A DNA stretch of 64,000 nt. It comes from Brachypodius melanocephalos (Eukaryota; Chordata; Aves; Passeriformes; Pycnonotidae). A program made the position numbers and the translations under genes. Numbering within the stretch: the stretch's first letter is position 1; the number at the start of each line of letters is the position of its first letter. The DNA lies in NCBI GenBank assembly GCA_013398615.1, contig VZSR01000055.1, positions 6,690,374 through 6,754,373 of the forward strand. The letters run 5' to 3'. The notes below the pieces were generated by a model, which worked only from the letters and a program-made list of their open reading frames with translations, was not told where the DNA came from and made no database searches. Of the stretch, positions 10,603-21,293 are shown piece by piece.

Positions 10603-11506
10603 AATAAAATTTATGAGAGTAACTCTTCACCTTTCCGGTGTTCCTCCCCAAAAACCACCCAGTGACAGCTGGACCTGCTGCCAGACAGGGCTGGAATCAC
10701 GGCTGCTTTTCTAAAGTGCCTTTTCAGTCATTTCATCTGTACTCTTGTGTGTTTAAAGAGTACAAAAAAAATCATAATTTGGGAAAAAAAAGACTGCATA
10801 TGTGTGGCTTGCATTACGTGTTGTACCAAATGGTAAAAGTAAAACACTCTTCCTGAGAAGGATGAAAGAAAATGCTTTTTATCCCAGATAAAAAGGTTGT
10901 AATCGTGGTGGGAGCTTGAGAGCTTGTGAGGAAGAGGTTTGTGCTTCCTCCTTGCTTTGTATGCAGGGTGGGATTTCCAGACAGCAGGAAAGAGCCCCTG
11001 CAAACAGCATTTGGGAGGGATGATTCTCTCTCCCATTCTGCAAGACAATGCCATCCAAAAATACATTTGAAATTCATTGCAGGCACCATGTTGTGGCATT
11101 GAAACAGCTACAGTGAAATGGGAATAAAACAGGATTAGCAAAATTAAACCTCCTGCACCGCCAGAACCTGCAGAGTTTGCTTGTGGCCATGAATACCCAA
11201 CAAAAAGACTACTAAAAATTAATTATAAACAGACAAACACCAGTGCTGCTCTATTGCAGGAGCTTCCAGTGCTTCCTAATCCCTGAGACAGCAATGCTCA
11301 GTTGCTCCGAGAGACTCGAGCGAGGAGTAACTCCAGCAGGAATGCCATGGGAATAAGCTGCTAGCAAACAGTCTGGGATACTTTGTGGCTGTAACCTGGT
11401 TACCTTTTCATCTATTTCATCCTTCCTGTGAAAGTGCAGGACAGGCTCCCATCACAGGAGGGAACTATTCCACATGAAGGGCAAACAGAGCCACAGGGGA
11501 GGTCGG
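10603..11506. other. unique intronic sequence
   Basis: No gene or named repeat was recognised. Short A-runs occur near 10765-10792. The minus-strand frame 10728-11141 has no domain. Confidence 0.5.
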
Positions 11507-11615
11507 GAATGGGTCACTGTGGCCTTGGCAGCACTGGGGAACGGTTGGACTCCACCACCTTGGAGGGCTTTTCCAACCTTGGAGAGCTTTTCCAACCTTA
11601 ATGTGATTCTGTGAG
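11507..11615 (+). mobile_element. CR1 3'-end fragment, CR1-X/Y-like, with 19-bp duplication
   Basis: The fragment reads gtggccttggcagcactggg, then acggttggactccaccacct and a terminal cttttccaaccttaatgtga with tail ttctgtgag. A 19-base unit at 11558-11576 is repeated at 11577-11595 with one mismatch, inside the usually single-copy end block. Confidence 0.87.
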
Positions 11616-13253
11616 TGTATCTCCGACCCCTGGGGATCACGAATCACCACATCTCCAAACTCTCACAGACACAGGAGACAAGGAATATCTCATCCCACTG
11701 TTTTCCTCCATCACTGGTTTACTTTGTGCCTTTGGAAACACCGTGCCCGCTTCCCCCCATCTCCACTGGGGAGTTTGCAAGCCCCATCAATATGGCAGGA
11801 AAAGATCTCCAAGATCATCAAGACCAACCTCTGACCCAATATAAAACCTAAAAGCATAAAGCAGGCATGGAAAATCCAGGATTTTCCCTATCATTGTCTT
11901 TTCAGAACAAAGGAATGAAATCTTTACAAACAGAGAAATAAATCTATTTTGCAGGGTTTTTAAAACAGTGACATGAGTGACAGGTGAGTCTTTCAGGCTC
12001 TCCAAAAATTAAATAGTAGCTCTGAACTTGAAAAGAAAAGAGTAAACAATGGAAACAGGAGCTGTTCTGAACAACAGACATTTTTCCATTTTCTTTCAAG
12101 TCGTTCCTTGTGTCAAGGTGATTTTCCCTTTAAGCTTCCATTGCCTTGTTTTTTGTGGCACTGGGATGCAGTGCCTTCTGAGAGACCCATTCCTAATACT
12201 CTGGAGAGAGGGTGGTATTTTCTCTATGTGCCAGAAGTCATTTATTTCACATCAGGTGGCACAGAACCAACATGAGAGAGTATGAACAAAGAAGAGCGAT
12301 ACTTTTCTTCCTTGACCTGCACATCACCTCTTTAAATGAATTTTACACAAATTGCATGCTAATAATATTCAGCCAAAGTCTCCTTGAACATGAAAAGGCC
12401 TCCTGACCTTACATTCCATGCAAATTCCACTAATTTTCTGACAATTTTTCACTTAAGCTGTTTGAAGCTTGACCCTCACTTGGGATCCACCAAACAATAA
12501 TTAAATTACCTCCCAATTCACCTGTTAAAGGTTAATTTAGGCAACTTACAAGGGTATATCCCACCTTTCCCCAAAAAAGTCTGGGAGAGTGGGCACGAGC
12601 TTGGAGATTCCACAATGAGCAGCTTCTTTAATTTATTCCTTTTTTAGTGACACCTTAACTTAAGAGTTGATTGAACACCTCTCAAGTGAAACAAAATATT
12701 GAACCTCCTTCACTGAGGAGACACAGGAGAGTATCCTGGGAGACAAAAGCCCAAGGAGCCTCATTCTCATCATCTACTGTTTCCTCTGAGATGAAGAAAT
12801 AAATGAATCCACACACTTCCAGTTGAGAGAAGCCTGACATCTCTACCAGCAACAAGCCCTTTTGTCTTCATTGTAAGAAAAATGAAATGGATAATTTATA
12901 AGCACAAAGCAGCTCTTGACTTTGGAATTTGCTGACCTCAGACTGCCCAAAAAATAAATGCTGAGGCAGGAAAAATCTCGACTTTTCGTTTGCTGAAGTT
13001 TATCATCTGCTTAAAAGCCAGAGGATCAAAAAATGATAATTCAGTTATTAATTCAATTTAATAGTATAGACTGCATATTGAAATATTGTAAAGGAAATCT
13101 CTGTCCTCCCTGAAAAGGACTAGGAAGATGGGATCACTTGTTGCACAGGTGAACACGGCTGGCGAAATATCTGCACATTGTGTTTGCCTATTTGAATTAG
13201 GCAGAGCGTACACAAACACCCCTCTGAGCCTAAATAAATGAGAAATTATTAAA
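11616..13253. other. unique intronic sequence
   Basis: No gene or named repeat was recognised. Bases 12420-12560 are AT-rich (aacaataattaaattacctc, taaaggttaatttaggcaac) and conserved-looking. Small frames show no domain. Confidence 0.45.
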
Positions 13254-13397
13254 TCATAGACTCACAGATTGGTTTGGATCGGGAGGACCTTAAAGCCCAT
13301 CCAGTTCCAACCCCCTGCCATGGACAGGGACACCTTCCACCAGACCTGGTAATTCCAAGCCCCATTCAATCTGGCCTTGAACCAGTTCTCCTCCAAG
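13254..13397 (-). mobile_element. CR1 3'-end fragment
   Basis: The reverse complement of a CR1 end is shown by tcatagactcacagattggt, atccagttccaaccccctgc, acagggacaccttccaccag and the block ccattcaatctggccttgaa. It is truncated on the 5' side shortly after and is in sense with FAM168A. Confidence 0.88.
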
Positions 13398-15048
13398 AAA
13401 TTTCAGGATGAGAAAAACCAAAAGATTCCGGCACAACTGGGGCTATATTAACTGGTTTCCAGAGCAGAAAATGTCTTAATGCAGATGAATTCCTTGCTGC
13501 AAATTCATGGCTTTTTATCTGCAAGTCTGATGGGCTTCACCAGCAGGTAACCAATAAATACATGTATTTTTTTAAAAGATCTAACATATCTGCCCCAGTG
13601 AGTCCCAAACCATTCTCAGCAGTTCTCAAACGACTTCCTTGATACATTCCTATTAATTTCTCTAACTTAAGGCCTTGCTGACTTTCCCTTTGGAGATGAA
13701 CCCTGCTGTACTCTTGTACTCAGTGCTCTCCAACTGAGCCACGGCCTCCTCCAGCTGATTATCTCCATTCTTTCATCTTCCCTATCCTACTTCATTATGT
13801 TCTGCTGAAAAGGCTTCCTGGAACACACAGCTTGAAGACACTTCTCCCTGCTCCTTCCTTTCCACAAGCAGTGCCTTGGGAGATTTGAGTTGGCCACCAG
13901 GAAAAGCCTGGATTACAAACATCTATCCTGCAATATCACCCAGTCACTATAAAAAAACAAAACAAAGTATTCTTAGTTATCTTTCTTATCTGAGCCTTCT
14001 CCAGCTGCTTTAGACCTTTCTCCCAGCAAACCACCGCTCCTTTTCCTAAGAAAAAAGGACTGCGGGAGTCAGACAGAAATCCACTGTGCTGCAGATTTTG
14101 GCTGTAATTTGTCACTTCCAGCCACGGTTGCTCCTTGGTGTTCTCTAACGATCTTCATCCAGGTTCTGTTTTCTGGTCACTTCTGGGATTTCTGCTCTGG
14201 TCATGACTGGAAATCCAAGGCAGGGTTGAAGAGCAGCTCCAGCCCCACTTTCCCATCAGGCAGCAGAGCAAATCTCTCCCTGTCCTCTTCTCTTCCTCTG
14301 CTCATGTTGATGGATGGGCCCAGATGGGGTTTAGAGACTGGGAAACAGGAAGATGAACAGTGCAAACGGAGGAGATCAATCCTCCCTAATAGTCCCTTCT
14401 TCCTTAAATATTTTGGAATCTTCGTTCTGAAACAAAGCAGTAGCAGGGAAGATGAAGAAGGGCCCAGACTAAATCTGTCAGCAGAAAGGGAGCTTTGGCA
14501 AGAAGTTTGTTTATCATCGTCTTTTTGTAATTTCACGTTGGCAAGAGGCTCTGTGTTAACAAGCCCAGGAGCCTGAAAGTCTTTCCCATCCATAGGACAG
14601 GCAGACAGTGGCATTCCCTCACTCCATTTGGAAACCAAGCTACACCGAAGGAGAAAAAGAGACTCCAGATTTATGCTGGGCTTGATGTGCCCCACCAAAA
14701 GACAGAAAATATATGGGGCAACTCAGGACCACTTGAAAAATAAGCAAAAGAAGTTTCTGATTTTTTTGGGGAAAGATGTCAAGTGATGAACAAACAGAAC
14801 ACAAATTAAGAAATTAAGAAATTCACAACAATCATAGGCAGAGCTCAGGCAGGGGTCTAACTTCCTAAGGAAATATACGACAGCTCAGACTTAAAAAAAA
14901 GCAGGGATGCACACCAAAGGCAGTGGTGTTGCAATTATTATGACAACCCTTCAAAATAAAGATTGCTCAAAGTGAAAACACAAAATTAAATAGTTGGTTG
15001 AAATGTCGAAGGCTCACTTCATCATGTCCAGCTCTCAAAGCCCGAAGT
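13398..15048. other. unique intronic sequence
   Basis: No gene was recognised. The overlapping frames 14109-14576 (plus) and 14201-14698 (minus) are mutually antisense, low in recognisable content and not flanked by convincing splice sites. A small tandem of aaattaag occurs near 14802-14822. Confidence 0.45.
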
Positions 15049-15108
15049 GGAAGTGGATATGCTTTAAGATCCCTCCCAACCCCAGCCAGTCTGGGATTCC
15101 ATGATTCT
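15049..15108 (+). mobile_element. CR1 3'-end fragment, short
   Basis: Sixty bases are present: ggaagtggatatgctttaag, atccctcccaaccccagcca, then tctgggattccatgattctg. The tail repeat attccatgattc is well kept. Confidence 0.8.
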
Positions 15109-16203
15109 GCACCTATGCCCTACTGCTCTAGTATTTATCCAGCTCATATCCTACTGGAATTCTGTCCTACTTGGCATTTCTTTCATGGACTCTGAGCCTA
15201 ATCCTGGAGAAATAGGCAGCAAAACAAAACATAACCAGCACAACAGAGAGCAAGCTTACACAGATGACCACTATAGAAATCTTTAAATGAAGGCTATAGA
15301 CGTCTATAAAGCTGTCCTAGACCTCAAAAACAAGTCAAACATTCCATACAGGAATCACCAGAGGTTAGTGGCAGACACTGCAAAAGAACAGGAGCCAATA
15401 ATCAGTGCATGTACAGCATGATCTCTAACACATGCAATATGCACTCAATTAGCATATTCATATTTCATAACCACTGGAAAAGCCAAGAATTTTCCAGCCT
15501 GCCATTACAGAGGATTTTGCAGTGCTTTTATTCACCTGAACACTCATTCAGGTTTCCAGTGAATACATCCAGCCCAGGAAACCAAAACCAGGAATGCTTT
15601 TGCAGCAGCACAAAGGAAAGGGCTGAAAGCCCATAGCAAGTCAGCAATTAACACTTTTCACGGATTTCTGGACATATTTTCCCAAACTAAAGAGTGGGAA
15701 GAGAAGTTTGAAGGAGCTTACAGCTTGCAGTTTACCTCAGGAAAAAAAGAAGTACTAAATCCACAGCCTATGACAGCCGGAAAACCCAGCTTTGTTTCCT
15801 TGTTTTCCATCAGGTGGATAGGATCAATTTGGGCAATGAATGGTACAGCAGAAATTGCAGAGCAGCCATTCCCTTCTTCCTTAAAATACCAGTGAGTGCT
15901 GACAGAAAAAAAAAAAAACAAAAAAAAACAAAAAAAACCAACAACAACAAAAAACACACAAAAAAACCCCCCCAAAAAACCACAAACAAACAACAAAAAA
16001 CAAAACCAACCCCAAAACAGTTTAAAAAGTCCTGGAAGTCTCTTGGAAATGTTTAAAAGGAAAAGCTTAGTCTTAAGCAGCCAAGCATGTATCGGCCTTC
16101 CCACGTGGACATGTATACTCAGCTCAAATCGATCCCTCCTGGCTGCAAGGTCAAGGAGCCATTTGAAAACCCAGGGCTTCAGCATCCATGTGCAGGTTAA
16201 ACA
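15109..16203. other. unique intronic sequence around an A/C tract
   Basis: Apart from the A/C tract at 15906-16019 no repeat or gene was recognised. The frame 15718-16551 (minus) owes its length to the T/G-only complement of that tract plus an adjoining CR1, and is not a gene. Confidence 0.5.
15906..16019. repeat. A/C-only low-complexity tract, 114 bases
   Basis: From 15906 to 16019 the plus strand contains only A and C, with no G or T. It starts as A-runs broken by single C, passes through (caa)n, (ac)n and an eight-C block, and ends as mixed caaac words. The FAM168A-sense strand is correspondingly G/T only. Confidence 0.9.
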
Positions 16204-16530
16204 ATCACAAAATCGTGGAATTGGGTTTGGGTTGGGTTGGGAGCAACCTTGAAAATCCTTCAGTGCCACCCATGCCATGGCAGGGACACCTTCCACTATC
16301 CCAGGTCGCTCCAAGCCCCAATGTCCAACCTGGCCTTGGACACTGCCAGGGATCCAGGGGCAGCCACAGCCTCTCTGGGCACCCTGTGGCAGGGCCTGCC
16401 CACCCTCACAGGGCACAATTCCTTCCCAATTTCCATCCATCCTTGCCCTCTGGCAGTGGAAAGCCATTCTCTGTGTCCTGTCCTTCCATCCCCTGTCCCA
16501 AGTCCCTCTCCAGCACTGCTGGTGCAGTGC
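16204..16530 (-). mobile_element. CR1 LINE fragment, lineage with the cattg insertion
   Basis: The reverse CR1 runs from a decayed tail (tcacaaaatcgtggaattgg) through agggacaccttccactatcc, gatccaggggcagccacagc and gccctctggcagtggaaagc to ccaagtccctctccagcact. It carries ctccaagccccaatgtccaa, a five-base insertion shared with the copy at 24702-25033 and lacking elsewhere in the window. Confidence 0.9.
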
Positions 16531-18560
16531 CAGGGGAACATTTGGACTCAATGTCCTTGCAGGCTGTTTCCAAGTTTAACATGACTGTATCTATGACTGA
16601 TAATTTAATTATTCTTAGAGTTCAGTGTTGATTTTACAACACATTCAGGTGTAGCCAGAATAAACTCACCTGGTTGAAGCACACAGAGTTGTCTGTAGCC
16701 TCACAGCTTCATATTATAAACTCTACAGAGAAAAAGCCTTTTTATACTGCACAAAAGATCCCAGCACACATTACACAGCAATTCCATGATTTACAGTGCA
16801 CACCCTTATTTGTGCCTTTTTGAAAAAAAAAAGAAAAAAAAATCAGGCCTTTGATTTGCAACCAATTTGTGACACATTTCTTTTCATGCTGATAAGCCTC
16901 ATCTCTGTACATAATAAGGCTTTTTTTCTGCCATCATTTCTCCCTAACAATTCAATTTTCATCTTAAATGAACTCTATCAATCATACAACAGGTGCACAT
17001 CACCTACTCAAGAGACAGATTTCCTTTCTCCAGATTTCTCTGTCCTCTGACAATGCCCAAATTGATAATAACTGTGAAAAAAACCCCAGTCTGGTAGGGG
17101 ACTAATTTTGGTAAGATTTGCTCTGTTTTTTAATGAATTCACAGGTTTTTTTCCATGCCTGGAAAATAAACTCAGTATTCCCAGAAGATGTTTTGTAAAA
17201 TACTGGTGGCATGTTTTTTATTTCCTTAATAAACAACAGCAGCCGAATTCTTGGTTTCTGTTCAATGATTAATTCAGCTTTAAGAGATGATTCCAACAGC
17301 AAGGAAGAACTTACAGGGGATCTGAAGGAATTAAATATATCATAAGCAGCCCAGTAGGCAGCACGTGCTGTGGGTAAGGGAGAAACCATACTGAATGCGC
17401 ATCTTCTGGAAGTGCAGTCCTAAGATGTTGGACAATGTGACCAACACAGGGAACACAGGGAAAGCACAGGGCAGAGCCTGGGCAATCTTCACAGGAACTG
17501 CCAGGCAACAGGAGTGAAAAAAATGTCCTTGAGGGAAAGAAAAGGAGGGCAAATTGTGAGAGTAGCCACAACCTCTAGATCTGGAGAGCCTGGGAATACA
17601 CACTTCAGAAAGAACAAATGTTACACAGCAAGACACTTCCCCAAGGTCCCCTTTTCTCTGTATTTTTTTTCCCAAATTGATTCTTTTCAATAACTATAAA
17701 ATAATTTAGTTATTTCTTTTCAATTAATAATATGCCTTTAATCACATTTGTAATATATATTTTATATTTTCATTTTTTACCCATGTGAATTTAAACAGAA
17801 TGATGCCTGTATTTAGAATCACAGCACAGTGAATGACACTCCATAAAGTATTTCCACATAAATTTGTGCCAGGGAACAGGTGTCCCTCACTGGGATTACT
17901 CGAGCTGTGCTATCCCACCAGCATCCCTCAATGTGCAAAACATCCTGAGTGCAATTCCAAAGGAAAACGGAAGACACACAAAGCAAGGAGAGGAAGATGC
18001 ACTTCACACCCCTCTGTTTCCTGTGGAAATTAAAACCCATCTGTGCCCAGATTTCGGCATCAGCACAACAGTGTCAGATTTGTCCTCCCCGTGTGGCTGA
18101 GGGCTATGGAAATGTAATTACAAAGGATTTTAGGGTGGCACTTTTAATTTCCCCCTCAGGCAGCCTGTTTGCCACAGGCAGCAGTTCACCTGGGTGTTCC
18201 ATGGGTGTTTAAGCCCTTGGCAGAGGAAGCCCAGGTTTCCCCTGCTCCCACTCTTAGTTTTTAAATGAACACGAGCCTGCAGGTATTTCCAGCTCGGTGT
18301 GGATGAGCTGAGGTGAAGCTGCCATTGATGTTCTCACATCCCTCCTTTTTTCAGCTCAGCCAACACTAAAAGCAGCTCTAAAAACATGAAACGTGTGCCT
18401 GCACCTCTGCTGGTCTTTTATTTGATATAAAATATCTGTCCACTGGCTGAAAAGAGAAAGAGGTCTCATACTTAAGGACAGGAACACCATTTTGGAAGGA
18501 TTTTCTTCTGCATTTTCATGGGAGAACACAACTTCTTGGCAGAAGCAAAATATTATTATT
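16531..18560. other. unique intronic sequence, AT-rich
   Basis: No gene or named repeat was recognised. Bases 17690-17785 are extremely AT-rich (taatatatattttatatttt). A-rich runs occur near 16822-16843. Confidence 0.5.
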
Positions 18561-18768
18561 AACAAAAGGTTCTTCACCCAGAGGGAGCACTGACCAGGCT
18601 CTCCAGGGAATGGGCACGGCCCCAAGGCTGCCAGAGCTCCAGGAATGTTTGGACAACACTCTCAGGGATACCCAGGGTGGGATTGTTGGGGTGTCTGTGC
18701 AGGGCCAGGAGTTGGATTTTGATGCTGGTGGGTTCTTTCCAGCTCAGGATATTCCATGATTCTATGAT
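18561..18768 (+). mobile_element. CR1 3'-end fragment, CR1-C/D-like lineage
   Basis: It opens with aacaaaaggttcttcaccca and gagggagcac, then passes through ggacaacactctcaggg, ttggggtgtctgtgcagggc and caggagttggattttgatgc to ctcaggatattccatgattc and tatgatc. This third lineage has the end motif 'ccaactcaggatattctatg'. Confidence 0.87.
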
Positions 18769-19416
18769 CTGTCAAGGCAGCCTTGTAGAAGGAACAGAGC
18801 AGAATTCCCATCCCCACCACAGCAGCAGCTCCATAGCTACACTCCTGAGCTCTTGCTGACCCAAGACTTGTAATCTCCTTCTGCTGGAGCATGTTTGATA
18901 CAAATGCTAAAACTCCTGATTTGCATTTCACTGCTACCATCTGATCCTGAAAATCTTCTGCAGACATCAGAGAAGGGAAACAGAGAACTGAACATGAGAC
19001 AGAACTGCTCGGGCTGTGCTGCCAATTAACAGCAATTAAGAGGGCACTCAAAAAAATCCTCATCAGCCCCTGAACCACCTTGGAATTCGCAGCTGGCATC
19101 ACTGACAGCTTTCTGTGTCTCTCCAGCCTTCTGCACCCCGCTGTGTGCAGCCTGTCAGCCTGTGGCTCTTGGACAACGTGTGCCACGAGTTACTGATTGC
19201 AGCCAGGCCACATCCCCACCATGGCCCCAGCAGAGGACACTCCATGCTGGGGAGAGAGCTCCCAAGGAACTTTGCTCCACAGGTGCCATGTGGAGGAACA
19301 GAATCTGCCCAGAGCCACTAAAAGAACACTGCAGCTTCCAGATCTGTGACTTGTACATTAAAATGCCAGCTGAGGGCTTTGTGACAGTCTAACAGCCAAC
19401 TGGATATATGGTGCAT
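18769..19416. other. unique intronic sequence
   Basis: No gene or repeat was recognised. The minus-strand frame 18662-19186 overlaps the CR1 end and has no domain. Confidence 0.45.
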
Positions 19417-19675
19417 TATGGAATCTCACACTTTGGGTTGGAAGGGACCCTAAAAACCATCCAGTCCCACCCTCTGCCATGGGCAGGGACACCTTCCACT
19501 ATCCCAGCTTGCTCCTGGCCTTGGACGCTTCCAGGGATCCAGGGGCAGCCACAGCTCCTCTGGGCACCCCTTGCTAGAGCCTCACCACCCTCACAGCAAG
19601 GAGTTCTTTCCCAATATCTAATCTAAATTCACCCTCCTTCAGTTTAAAACCATTCCATTCTTGTCCTATCCCCTG
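19417..19675 (-). mobile_element. CR1 LINE fragment
   Basis: Reverse CR1: cactttgggttggaagggac, accatccagtcccaccctct, gccatgggcagggacacctt, ggggcagccacagctcctct and caccctccttcagtttaaaa, ending near ttgtcctatcccc. A few bases are missing between 'cagcttgctcc' and 'tggccttgg'. Confidence 0.9.
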
Positions 19676-20683
19676 TGCTGAATTTTTTCCCTGCTGCCCA
19701 TTTATAAAATATTGTGACAATCTTGAAAATCCTGAGATCAACGGGAAGCGATGTAAACTGAAGGAAGCTCCTAGAGGAATGCAGGGGGACTGGATTAGAA
19801 ACTTAGAGGGGGAAGTTACAGAGGCAGAGGGAATACAAAAGCAGCAAGTGCATCTCTGAATCCAAAACCAGGAACAGAGGCTGAGTCATGGCTGCTATAT
19901 TTGGTATAAATCCAGAAAAATCATTCCTAAAATAGGTTAACAAAATACAAAGAAGCAGAAAAAGGAAATTTCATCTTGAATATAGAGTGAAAACTCCATC
20001 TCAGAGAGTTTAACGTGGTAAGGAAAGCCCTGGGGTCACCAGCATCCAAAGGGAATGAAATACTGGTGTAGCTGAAGAGGACCTTTGTTCAACATAATCC
20101 TGCAATTACAAAAGAGCCACATAAAAATACAACTCCATTTCCCATCTTGTAATCCAGTCTTTAACACTTGCTTTCACCAGGAAAAAAAAAGCATCCTGTT
20201 CTGTTGGGCTCTTTAAGGCTGTGCAGTGTTTGCTCAAAAAACAAAGTAGGGCTTCAGATGAGCAGCAGGAACTCCAGGGTTTACTTTCCCAGGGGTGATG
20301 AGAACAGGGAGTATGTGCAGTCCTGGAAAGGTTTGGGAACTTTCAATATTCCCCCAAAAAAGAGGCTCACAGCTGCTCCAGCCACTTCTGCCCACAACCT
20401 CGCCTCATTTCCTGCAAAGCTCCTTGGCTGGGTGCTCCCACATCCTGCTTTGTATCCTACACGATCCGGGCAAATCACTCAGTTGAGTGGCTGGTAATTA
20501 TGGCCACACATCACTTCTGCCTCAGCCGTGGGGCAATCACACATCTCACTCTGCTCTGGTTTGGTGTAACTGATGTCTGTGCCCAGGTCTCACTTCCCAG
20601 GAGAGGGCTGGAAGCTGTGCTGCACCTGGGGTGGGTTTGGCTCCCTCCTGACCAGGGTTTTGGGGTGACTGGGTTAATGGTAG
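19676..20683. other. unique intronic sequence
   Basis: No gene or named repeat was recognised. The frame 20168-20497 has no domain and crosses no plausible splice pair. Confidence 0.45.
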
Positions 20684-20896
20684 GAAGAGGCCACGGAGAT
20701 GCTCTGAAGGCTGGAGTCCCTCTGCTCTGGAGCCAAGCTGGGAGAGCTGAGGGTGCTCACCTGGAGAGGAGAAGGCTCCAGGGAGAGCTCAGAGCCCCTG
20801 CCAGGGCCTAGAGGGGCTCCAGGAGAGCTGGAGAGGGACTGGGGACAAGAGATGGAGGGACAGGACACAGGGAATGGCTTCCCACTGCCAGAGTGC
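20684..20896 (+). mobile_element. CR1 internal (ORF2 C-terminal) fragment lacking its 3' end
   Basis: It matches the internal CR1 blocks gaagaggccacggagatgct, ctctggagccaagctgggag, ggagaggagaaggctccagg and ggacaggacacagggaatgg, then stops at cccactgccagag. The usual 3' tail is missing, so this copy was broken after insertion. Confidence 0.88.
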
Positions 20897-21253
20897 CATG
20901 GAGTCTCAATCTACACCGAGTGCCTCAGAACAGCCCATCAACACTTGGCCTCTCTCTCTCCCTACTTTCCTTGGATCCATGGAGCTGTTTGGGCTGAATG
21001 AGCAATTAGAGTATGAGAAAACAGATGGCTCTATTTGGCAACTTCTTGCAAAGTCAAAACTTCTTGTCATTTTGAGACAAGCCAGGTCATGTTACATCTA
21101 AATGCCTCCAGAGTAACTGCTTTTGGGAGCCTTGGAATAAAGGGAGGAAACTTTTCAGGCAGCAGAGTCTAAGACGGTCAACCAGATTGCACCAATTCAG
21201 CTTCCACTGGATTTTGTAATTAACAGCAGAGTTGACCATTCCTCACTATCAGG
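20897..21253. other. unique intronic sequence
   Basis: Nothing was recognised between the two CR1 pieces. Confidence 0.4.
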
Positions 21254-21293
21254 ATCACAGAATCATCCACGGATTTGGGTTGGAAGGGATCTT
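21254..21293 (-). mobile_element. CR1 3'-terminal scrap
   Basis: About 40 bases of reverse CR1 end are present: atcacagaatcatccacgga then tttgggttggaagggatctt. Confidence 0.65.

Noticed and set aside
14109..14698. Two long frames on opposite strands (155 and 165 codons) suggesting a gene
   Set aside because: They overlap each other, show no domain or family resemblance, and have no convincing splice sites or promoter. Frames of this length occur by chance in 64 kb of GC-mixed DNA.
15718..16551. 277-codon minus-strand frame
   Set aside because: Its length comes from a stop-free G/T-only tract joined to a reverse-read CR1. The protein is low complexity (Phe/Gly/Val runs) plus CR1 sequence.
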